Source: Verrucomicrobium spinosum DSM 4136 = JCM 18804
GTDB lineage: Bacteria; Verrucomicrobiota; Verrucomicrobiia; Verrucomicrobiales; Verrucomicrobiaceae
Length of the DNA: 64,000 bases
Direction: 5' to 3'
Assembly: GCF_000172155.1 (NCBI RefSeq)
Contig: NZ_ABIZ01000001.1
Coordinates: forward strand, 6,729,105-6,793,104
In this document: positions 20,015 through 30,300 of the stretch, one piece after another
Layout: each line of letters begins with the position of its first letter
Numbering within the stretch: the first letter of the stretch is position 1
Translations under genes and position numbers: made by a program
The notes under the pieces: generated by a model
Database searches by the model: none
What the model saw: only the letters and a program-made list of their open reading frames with translations
Told to the model about the DNA's origin: nothing

Positions 20015-21106
20015 ATGGCAACCGTAGAAGATCAGGCAGAGCAGGATGCGGCAATACAGGAAGAGAAATTGGGATCTCAGCAACGCGCTGAAACTAACAG
20101 GATCACCGGCCCCGCACCATCCCGACAGCAAGGCCGCCCCCAAGTCACCGTCCCGCCCGTAGAGCGCCGACGGAGCACCAGCAGCCCGGACCGTGCGAAG
20201 ACCGCGGATGAGTGGCGACAACGCCAGGGCCTCACGGGCCTAGATGCCTATTACGCACAGCAGAGACGCGCCCAGAGCGATCACGCCATGTCGACGATGA
20301 TGGCAGGCGGGAAACAAACCTCCTCCGCTCCAGCCGCCCCTGCGACGCAGCCCGCCATCCAGGCAACGGCCACAGGCAGTGTTGGCGCAAGGTCCACCAC
20401 CCAGCCCGATCCTGACACCCTAGCCCGCGAGCAAGCGGCGCTGAACGCCCTGAGGCCCTACTCAAAGCCCCTCGGTGACGGCGTGGCGATGCGCAGCAGT
20501 GACGGCAGCGTGAAATTCGAAAGCGGCGCGACGATCACGCCTACGGGCACTATCTCCACCACGGGCACGGGCAACCGTGCGCTCGCCAGCCGCTACGGCA
20601 CCGGCAGCGTCACATACGGTTCACGCACTCCCCCTCCCCTGACGGCCGCGGCTCCGACGGTCTCACCTGCCCCGGCTCCGCCCTCCGCGACGCCCCTCAC
20701 ACCGCAGGCAACAACCGCAGCAACGACACTGCCCAAGCCTCCCACGGCCCCTGCGCCAGCAGCATCTGCCCCGTCCCCTGGTGTGGCAACATGGCAGCCT
20801 GACGTCGATGGGTGGAAACGTGAGACGCAGGCGAAACTGGACGCGTCGCGCGCCCAGACGGCCTCCCCTCCTGCACTCTCACCTGCCACTCCACCCCCTC
20901 TGATGCGCACCCCGCTCCAGACGGCGGGCATCAAACTCCAAGGCGGCGCGGCCCATGCGGCCGAGGCGTACACCGCCCCCGCCCGCGCCGCAGGTCAGGT
21001 GGTGGGAGCGGCTGGAGACCTCGCCAAAACGGCCGTTGGGGTGGCCCTCGGAACGCCCAAGAACGTCTGGAAATGGGCCAATACCCCACGACCGGTCGCC
21101 CCATGA
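20015..21106 (+). CDS. Pro/Ala/Thr-rich low-complexity protein of the phage-derived block
   Basis: 363 residues. An acidic, Gln-rich N-terminus is followed by long disordered Pro/Ala/Thr stretches and one more ordered region (about 148-205, containing RYGTGSVTYGSRTPPP). A C-terminal Ala/Gly-rich helix-like segment follows (AAGQVVGAAGDLAKTAVGVA), which could be amphipathic or membrane-active. No signal peptide and no recognised domain. It overlaps the next small gene by an ATGA stop/start, which makes translational coupling likely, and sits just upstream of the giant polyvalent protein. It may be a virion-internal or ejected protein; that is inference. Confidence 0.55.
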   Translation: MATVEDQAEQDAAIQEEKLGSQQRAETNRITGPAPSRQQGRPQVTVPPVERRRSTSSPDRAKTADEWRQRQGLTGLDAYYAQQRRAQSDHAMSTMMAGGKQTSSAPAAPATQPAIQATATGSVGARSTTQPDPDTLAREQAALNALRPYSKPLGDGVAMRSSDGSVKFESGATITPTGTISTTGTGNRALASRYGTGSVTYGSRTPPPLTAAAPTVSPAPAPPSATPLTPQATTAATTLPKPPTAPAPAASAPSPGVATWQPDVDGWKRETQAKLDASRAQTASPPALSPATPPPLMRTPLQTAGIKLQGGAAHAAEAYTAPARAAGQVVGAAGDLAKTAVGVALGTPKNVWKWANTPRPVAP

Positions 21107-21309
21107 TCCCCGCCATCCTCCCGCCAGCGCTCCGTCCCTACGGCATGCCTCGCAACAATGCGCAGGGTGCCTTTCACCCGCTAGCTCTGAAAAAGCTGCT
21201 CCCACCACCTCAACCACCCCAGGCCGACGCGAACAGCGCAGCCGGAGGTCAAGCCGAGCCCCTCGACCCTCTCCGCCCGCTCAATCGCCATGGCAACCGA
21301 CCCACTTGA
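21103..21309 (+). CDS. Small proline-rich protein bridging two larger genes
   Basis: 68 residues beginning MIPAILPPALRPYGMPRN. Its ATG overlaps the TGA of the preceding gene (ATGA), and its end overlaps the start of the giant gene at 21290 by 20 bases. This tight packing is typical of phage genes and is the main support. Composition is Pro/Ala/Leu-rich and no family is recognised. Confidence 0.45.
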   Translation: MIPAILPPALRPYGMPRNNAQGAFHPLALKKLLPPPQPPQADANSAAGGQAEPLDPLRPLNRHGNRPT

Positions 21310-24300
21310 AGTTCTTCACGACGATCCGAACCTCCGCCGACTCAACCGCGCCGCCCGCCTTGCCCCAGATGGCCGCACCAACGCGGCCATCAATCAGCAG
21401 CGTGAGCAATACATCCAGGCACGGCTCGACGAGCAGCACGCCGCCGAGCTGGAGCAAGCGCGCACCGACCGTGGTGCCTACAGCGACCAGGTAGAGCCTC
21501 AATTCGCGTCAGAGAACCGCCCTCGCTACACCGACCCGCAGGGCATCACCCGCCCCACCCAACCCGACGAGGTGTGGCAGGCACAGCAGCAGCACAAGCT
21601 GGCTGAGGAACAACGCAAAGAAAACCTGCGCATTGCCAGAGCCAGCGGCATAGAGATCGAGGCCGACCCCGCCACCGGCCTGGAGCGCCCAAAGGTGGGC
21701 CAGAATGGCAAGCCCCTCTACACTCCCGCCATCGTTGGCCAGCCCCAGCGCATGGCCACGTTGCCGTTCACGCTCAAAAATCCCGACGGCACCACCAAGC
21801 AGGAAGACCGTGCCCAGCCCGACGGCTCCCCCTGGACAGTGGTTCGAGCCCGCACACCTGACGGTCGCGAGTTCAACACCCCGGCTCAAGATGTGAAGTG
21901 GGATGCGGCAACACGCACCCACCGGCTGAAGCATCCCGAGTCCGGCCAGGAAGTGGCCATCCCGGGCGAGAGGCCTCTCACCCAGACTGACGAGAAGACG
22001 GGTAACATCTCGATCCTGTCCACCGACGCCGCCACCGGCATGCTTGCCCCGCAGGTGATCGGCAAAGACGAGCGCATCACCCGCAACCTGCAGTTCGACC
22101 AACGCACCCAGGAGGTCACCGGCCGGGCGGCATTTCTCCAGCAGGAGCATGATCTCAGAACCCTCGAGGACCAACCCAAACTTGAGGCCCTCACCGAGGC
22201 ACAGAAGAAGGCCAAAGAGTTCGACAAGGAACTCTTCACCTACGCCAACGGCCAGCCTGCCCGTCTCTTCACTGACGCCCGCTCCGGCATCACCACCACC
22301 ATCCCGCTGGATGACCCGGTGCAGGTGCAACAGGCGCGTGACTGGTTGACCAAGCGCGATGCAGCCCGCAGGCAGGTGGAGGAGCTCAGCATGCCCGCGA
22401 AGCAGGCGGAAGAAGCTGCCCGGGCGCGCCAAACGGAGCTGCATCGTCTTGCCCTCCGCAAGGTGCGTCTGGAACAGGCAAAGCAGGCGCACCTCCGCAA
22501 GCTCGATGAAGCGCAGCGGGCTGGTGCCATCTTGCGAACGCCTGACTGGTCCAAGCTCGAAGCCGATCCCATCACCCAAGCCAGCGCCCGGGCTGCCGTG
22601 GGGGAGCAGGATCCTGCCGCCCAGGCAGCGTTGTCAGACGCTGAACAAGCTGCGAGCAACACCATCGTTTCGAGCATCGCCCATGCCCTGGAGGGGTACA
22701 CGCCTCAAAAAGCCACCCAGGACCAGCAGCATCTGGCGAAGGTCATGGGAGCCTTTGTTGATGAGGAAGGCAACATCGACACCTCAAGGTTTGGCCAGAC
22801 CCTGTTTGCTGGTCTCGGTCTCATCGGAAAGGTCACGGGGACGGGCAACACCTTGACCGCTCCACTGAAGGATCTCGGCAACAAAGCCATCGCCTTCTCT
22901 GCCGCCGCGCAGACCTTCAAAGGCCTGGCAGGCAACCACGACCTCACCACCGAGCCGGGCCGCGCAAACGCGCTCAAGGCGTTATTTCCCACATCCAATC
23001 CGGACGCTCTTGTCGCCACCTCGCGCCAGGTGGATGTGGGCGGCACCCCTGCAACGCTGATCGATCTCTCCAACCCGGCCACGGGTGAAGATCTAGGAAC
23101 CTACCACCCCAGCGGCAACTTCATGACCGTGGGTTGGGAAACGCAGTCCAAGATCGGCACGCTGCGGGCCCCGCAGCTCGCAGACAACGGCATCCCAGCC
23201 TACTTCGGCAATCCCAACAACCGCCTCAGCGACGGTCAGAAGCGTGCCTTGCTTCAGACAGGTCTTGAACTGCGTCTGTCCGGCGAGAATGATGAAAGCA
23301 CCTTCGCCAGGCTCGATCATGCAGGCCTCGGCATCCGTGGACTGCGGGACAAGCTCCAGAAAGGTGAACTCTCCTACCAGGAGGCTCGCGCTCTCAAGAG
23401 CCAGCTCTACGGATGGGATGAAACTGACCTGCCCAAGGCCATCACGGAAGATGGCCTGACCGCATGGCTGGGGAAGAATGAAGCCTGCCGTCGAATGTGG
23501 CAGACCGCCAAGAAGCCCGAGGCAAAGGCTGAAGTGGTCACCGCCTACTTCGATGCGTTGTACGGCAAATCTCGCCAAACGGATCTCGCTTTCAACGTGG
23601 ACGGGCTCAAGCAAGCGAGGGCCCAGATGCTGGAAAACCTCGCTGGGAAGGGCATGGGAGATAAGGCGCGAGACTTCGGCGCAGAGCTTGCCAAGCAGAC
23701 ATTCGGCTCCCTTGCCGCCATCATCTACCGCAGCGTGAAAGAAGCACCAGCCCGGCTCGGGGCATGGAAGGCAGCCGACAAGCTGACAGGCTGGGATTGG
23801 GTGAAGGCAGTATCTGACTCCGAAGACGAACGCCTCGCCATCAGCGACGAGCAGACCGCTGACTGGCTTCGGAACACCAACACCTTCTTCGGCGGCACCT
23901 TCTTTGATACCCACGGGGTGGGCTACGACTTGCGCCATCTGTTCCTCCAGCTTTCCGACAAAGCCGCCCAGGCAGGCAGCCTTGACGCCATTACAGATCC
24001 AGAAGCCGCCGAACTGCGCGATCGCATCACCGGGCTCTACCATGCTGATCGTATCGGCAGTGCCGAGGGAGCGGCCCGTGGGTTCACGCCCGATGCATTC
24101 GATGTTCGCAAGGATCCCGCCATCCGCGCGGCCCTGCAGGATTACATTGAATCAGGCAATGCCGACCACAGAGAGCGGGCCTTCCGCCTGTTTGCCCTCG
24201 ATCCCAAGGCGCGCAGACTGGAGCAGCGCATCCAGGCCTACACCCTCAGCCCTCGCAGCGCCACGATGGAGGACGTGCAGGAACGTGCCCGGGAAATCTT

Positions 24301-27300
24301 CGGGCTGGATCTCACCAACGAGAAGTCCACGGCCATCCTTCGTCTGGCCTCAGAGATTGAAGCTGCGGGCAAGAATGAGCAGGCCATTGCCGCGCGCGTG
24401 AAGGCTGCCGGTTCCCTCATGGGAGTCGGGGACCAGCATGCCGCGGCCGTCATCTTGCAACACATAGCCGGGCAGGTCACCAATGATCCCGGCTCGTGGG
24501 CCGCCTACATCAACACGCTCGACAGCGCAGGCATTCAAGAGTTCGGTGCCGAAGGTCTCACCACCTTCGCCGGCACCGCTTTCAAAGGCCTCAAGATCCT
24601 GCGAGTAGCCGCCGGGGCCGCGGTCAAGACTGCCGCCAAAACCACTGGATCAAAGACGCTCTCCACCGCGGTGCGGATGGCGCAGCAGACAGAGAAATCC
24701 GTCGCAGGCAGACTGGCCCGCGCCAATCGCATCCTGGATGAAACCCGCTTCGGTCGGAGCTGGGACAAAGTCAAAGCCGCTCTGGCCGGGCCCGCCGCCC
24801 GTGCACCGTTCACGCCCGCACTGGGTCAGACACTGCCGGCGTGGAAACGCGCCACCAACGTGGCGTTCGCTGGCGCAGGCACCTACAGCAGGACCGCCTT
24901 TGCCGAGGGCCTCGAAGAGACCGTCGCTGCCGTAGGCGAGCCGGGGGCAACCATGGACTCTGTCGCCGAACAGACGGCCATGGGCTTCATCTACGGCGGA
25001 TTGGGCGGTCCGTTGATGACCGTCACATTCGCCCCTCTCGCCGCCGCCTCCAGCGCCCGCCAGGCGCGTGCTCAAATGCAAGCCCGTGATCAGTGGGCGC
25101 AGGAGCTCAATGCAATCGGGGCTCAGGTACCAGGATGGCAAAACGTCACCGGCGCGGACTTCGACCTCTATCATGCCCTGATGGATGTGGGGACAGTGAC
25201 AGCGTCTCAGGAGTCGCTGAAGGCCCTCAACACCGAACGCCAGAGCCTCGCTGAGGAACTTGCCGCCATGCCCGGGAGCGCCCCCTCTCCACGGCGGACA
25301 GAGATCAACACCCGACTGCAGACCATCGACTCTGAACGGGCCGCCCACTCCGCCGCCATCACCTTCGCAGCGGGCAACGCTGCCGGTGCCCTGGCAGCGG
25401 TGCGCGATGCACGACAACTCAGCCCCAGCCAGCGCGCCCTGCTGACCGCCGCCGCAAAGGTGGCTGGTGGCCGCACCGACTTCACGGTAGAGGAGGGGAA
25501 GGCCATCACCAGCTCCCCTGAGGTTTTTGAAGTCGCATCCACAGAGCTGGAAGGCATCACCGATCAGGGCCTGCAGCGCCTCACTGATGCCGCCAATGTC
25601 CGCCTCACAGATGCCGGACGTGCCCAGATCCAGGCGGCGATGCCAGAGCTGGGGGCGCTGATCTCCACTGCTGAGAGCAATCGCCTCTACGAGCAGCAGC
25701 AGCAGGCGCAAACCCAACAGCCATCCTCCACCCCGTCCCCCGCTACCGGGTCTGCATCCGCCGCCCCGACCTGGAGCGTTCGAGGAGACAACGGTACCCT
25801 GGCCACACTGCCCGCCACCGAAGCCGCCACGGCTGAAGAGGCTCTGCGCAAGCTGCAATTGCGACTGCCGGAAGGTGAGAACGTGGATGCACGCAGCCTC
25901 ACCCAGCCTGAATCACAAGCCCCCGCATCGAATGGCGCCCCAGCCTCTCGCGAGCAGCTGATCAGGGATGTGATCGCCAGGGCCATCGCAGCCTATCCCG
26001 GCCTCAGCAGCACCGTCTCAGTGCTGGAGGGTTCCCAAGGCGTGGGCGACAGCGGTGCCGCGTATGACTACGGGCAGGATCGCGTCTTGCTGTCAATCCC
26101 CAAACTGCTTGCTGAAACCGAGGGGTTCACCGCCCAGCAGACGGCCAGTCACATCGCCACCGCGGTGGACGAAGAGATCCGCCATGCCGCCCACATGCAG
26201 GCAGCTCGTGCCCTCTACGAGCTCAGCGGAGACTCCCGTCCCTTCCACGTGTGGCGGGCCGCTCACTACGGTCGCCTCTGGAATGAGGAGTTCACCGAAG
26301 AACAGCGCCAGGCCACCTTGGACCTGTACGGCTCCACCCTCGACGCCGCCCAAGACTGGGAAAAGGCATTCGAAGGCATTCGAATGCTGTCCCAGACCAA
26401 AGCGTCCGGACAGACCACCGAGGCCGCGAAAGGTTACCACATCCAGCCCAATCAACAGGGCATCCTAGCCCACCTTCGCGCCGTCTTCGCCTACCTGAAA
26501 GATCTCGTTTCCAAAGGAAACCTTCCGGACTCCATCCGACGGGATCTCGATGCGATCGAAGCCACGCTAAAGCAATTCAGGCAGAGCGCCAGCCCCACCA
26601 CTGCCACGGCATCGCCTTCAGGCAAAGCAGTGGCCCAGATGTCGCAGAGCGAGTACGCCGCGCACCTGACAGCGCACGGCCCACCAGATGGCGTCTCCTT
26701 CTATGACGCGCTCACCGCCCGGCCAGAGCACCGGCACTTCACCGCCCAACAGCGTGCGGAGTACTACATGCAGCACCGGTCCGCAGTGAAGGCCTTCACG
26801 CAACGGGTCAGCGACTTTTGGACCAAGCTCAAACAATCCCCGATTGCCGGCATCGTCGCGCGCGGAGTGGAAAGTGCCTGGACCAATTTCGAAGTTGGCA
26901 ATGACACGCACGTCAAAGGCACCGACAGGCACAAGGCCTACGCCACCCTTGCAGACGTTCTGAGCCTCTCTCAGCCCGACATGCAAGGGTTCATGGAAGC
27001 ACTGCGAGATGCTGGCTTCCATGGCCAGGTCAAGTTCCCCGGCATGGGCTCACGGGCGCTGCTATCCTTCGACAACGTCGTCATGCACGGGGCGACCGAG
27101 AATGATGCGAAGGTGGCGGAGCGGGTCGCGCGGGAGTATTTCGGCACCCGGGTGCAAGGCACTCAGTTCGGCATCGATCAGGGCGGCAGGAGCCACACCC
27201 AGGCCCTGGCAGACAGGGCAGAGCAGAGCTTCAAGAGCCAGGCCAGGTCCACCACCACGGCTGCGGTCAAGCATGCCGGGCACCCTGCCACATCCGCCAT

Positions 27301-30300
27301 ACATCGGGCGGAAAACGCGATGCTGGCCCCCTTGCTGGGTGACAGCCCCAGCATCTCATCACAGCTCTCGGCCTCCCCCTTGCAGCCCAGCGTTTTCTGG
27401 TCGCGTCTCTACCGGCAAAATTTGGCAAAGTGGCAGGCTGGGGAGCCCCTCGGCCTCCCTTTGGTTCGCCTAGGGCCCACCCCCGCGGTCATCCGTGCCG
27501 CTGGGGCCGAGGGACACATGCTCGTACTTCCCAACAGCCTTTTCGACAAAGTCACCAAAGAGGTCCACGCAGTTCCTCTCGCGGCGCTCGAGCAACTTCC
27601 GGAGGGTTTGGCCGATCCCGTAGCCATCTTCCCCTCCCGCACCCGCCCAGACAGCCTGCTGGTGCTTACAGAGTTCACAGAGCCTGGCCAGGGCCCCATC
27701 GTCGCAGCCATTCACTTGGACAAGATCTCAAGCCACGGAGTAGCCGTCAATCAGATCCAGTCTCTCTACGGCAAATCTGCCAGGGAAATCGCCCTGATGT
27801 TCGGAGAGAACCCGATCTACGAGAACAAAACAAAGAGCCTTTCGATGGCACGACTATTTGGGCTCCAATTGCCCAAACGCGGGACGCCACCGAAAGGCTT
27901 CTCAAAGATACTCGGCCCGGATGACATCGTCAACCCCCAAAGCGGGTCAGGCACTCTCAACGCCGCCCCCTCCGGGAGTTCCGCCAGCCAGGAAACCCTG
28001 CGCCTCCTCCTGGAGCGAGCCCGCACCCTGGGCCTTGCCCACCAGCTCTCCGGCATCAGCTCGCGCGCCAGCGCCCTCATCAGACTCGCCTCCCAGAAAC
28101 CGCAATACCACATCGCCCCCGCCCTCCGCGCCGCCCTCCGCGCCTTGATCGGGTTCAAGGAAAAAGGCGGCAAGGGTACTGTCGAGGAGTATCTCCAGCA
28201 GCAGGACAGGCTCACTCCAGGCACTGCCCCAGAGATGGCACAACTCGCCGCCGCCCTGGGGAAAGCAACTTCGCCAGAGTCCGTTCGTGCCATCCTCGAT
28301 GAGTACTTGCGCCTCGCCCATGCGGTCACCACCACCACCGGCGAGCCGCTGCCCACCAACGCAGACCTCATCCGTCGTGCCATTGATCAGAGCAGCATCC
28401 CATCCGGCAGCTCGGCAACCCAGCGGCTCAACACATCCCCCATTCGGCAGGAAGACCTTCGATTTGCGGCCCAGGCCTCTGCCGAGCTGGCGAAACACGA
28501 CGAAGTCTTCCGCCACCCTGTCAGTAAGAGCGGTTTGTTGGAAGATGTGATGGCGGATGTCGTGGATTTTGCCACTTACTTGGGCGAAGACACCCGGCCG
28601 GATGAACGTCAGGAATCCGAGGCCGACAGGCGTTTTGTGTTCCGCACCGATAATGGCAAACTCTTCTACGTGTACGAACGCGGTCAGCGTGGCCGTGGTG
28701 AGGTCTGGATTGATGTGAGTCGATTGGAGGAGGGGGATGGTGGATCGGCCATCTATGCCGCTGTCGGCAACTATGCGAAAAACAGCCGCCGCAAGTTCAT
28801 TGGCGATCCCAAAGGGCTGTCCGAATCCGCAATCGTGCGGAGAACCTCAGCCATGCTTTCCCTGGCTCTGCGACATGGCAGAACAGACTTCATGGAGCCA
28901 GCCGCAGAGCAACTTAAAGGCGTTCCCGAAAAAGGCATTGCACCGCTCAAATGGGAAGGCGATGATGTAGCCAAGATCGCTTCGCTCATCGAGACGTTCC
29001 TTTCGCATCTCCACCAGAAGATCCCGGCCCTTCGCAACTACCGTTATGACTTCGAGCGACAACAGTTCATTTACAGAGACGGAAGACCCGTTGGCCGAGA
29101 ACGCTTTGACGCCGGAGCAGAAACGAATCTGGTTCGCGCATCTCGAGCGGGTCAGGCAACACTACGTCGCGCTATATTCCTCCAATCCCTTGCATCAAGC
29201 CAGGGCAGCGAAAGACCCCAACTACTGGAAGCACTTCTCCATGGGAATCGTGAACATGCCGGGAGTGGAGACCCCTCAGTTTCATTAAACGAGGGCGGCC
29301 CCCTCCATCAGCTCTTTGCCGCCCCCCTCCAGCCCCCTTCAGGAGGCCCCTCCCTCCACGAGCGGGCCCTGCGGGCCATCCTGGCCCCTGTCCCGCAGAA
29401 GATCCGCCTGATCTTCGCCGAGTTCCTCAAGGACCGCCCCATCGCCGGGATTGCGCAGGAATCCGGCCTGCCTGAGGTGGCGGTGCAGAACATCGTCAAC
29501 CAGATGCGGGCCCGGTATCTCACTGCGCTCAAGTTGCTGCAGGCGGACGCTCTGGCACTGCAGGCCGCCGGGCCCATGACCTCCGCGAGCACCCGGCCGC
29601 GGTTGAGCTTCAGCCGGGGACAAGGAAACAACTGGCACAACAGAGCCCCCGCCTCCCGGCGTGGCAGCACGAGCCCCTCCGTGTACCGCGAGGCGCTGGC
29701 AGCCATCCGGCAACGCCTCCCCGGGCTGGTGCACCAGCGTGTCCTGGTCTTTGACTCGCCAGCGGATCTCGCCGCCTCCTCCTATGGGGAGGACTACAGC
29801 GATGCGGAGATCGCAAGCATGGAGGAGGCAGAAGCGCTCTTTGACCGGCACACGGGGCGCACCCTCATCTTTGCCAGCCAGATCGAGCTGCGCGTGGGCG
29901 AAACGCCGCTGCACGCCCTCGCCCGCCTTCTGCTGCATGAGCGCGTAGGCCATGAGGGGGTGAACTTCCTGCTGGCCACGGATGAAGCCGTTGGGCGTTC
30001 GTGGAACCAGCTCGCCTCGCGCATCCCCCGCGGCGAGCTGCAGGCCATCCTGAATGAGCCAGGCTACCAGCATCTGGCCGGTCACCCCGCAGACCTGGCC
30101 CTGGAGTGGCTCGCCCGCAAGGTGGAGCAGGTGGAAGGGGCCCGCACCGTGGCAGAGCTGGAGAACAAGCTGCCTTCCCTGGCCCGTCGCATGTGGCAGG
30201 CCCTCCAGGAGGCGGTCGCGAAGCTCCTGTCCATGTTGTCCAGAAATGGGAAGGCCGCCTTCGAGCGCGATGTGCGTGACCTCATCTCCAAGGCCCGCCA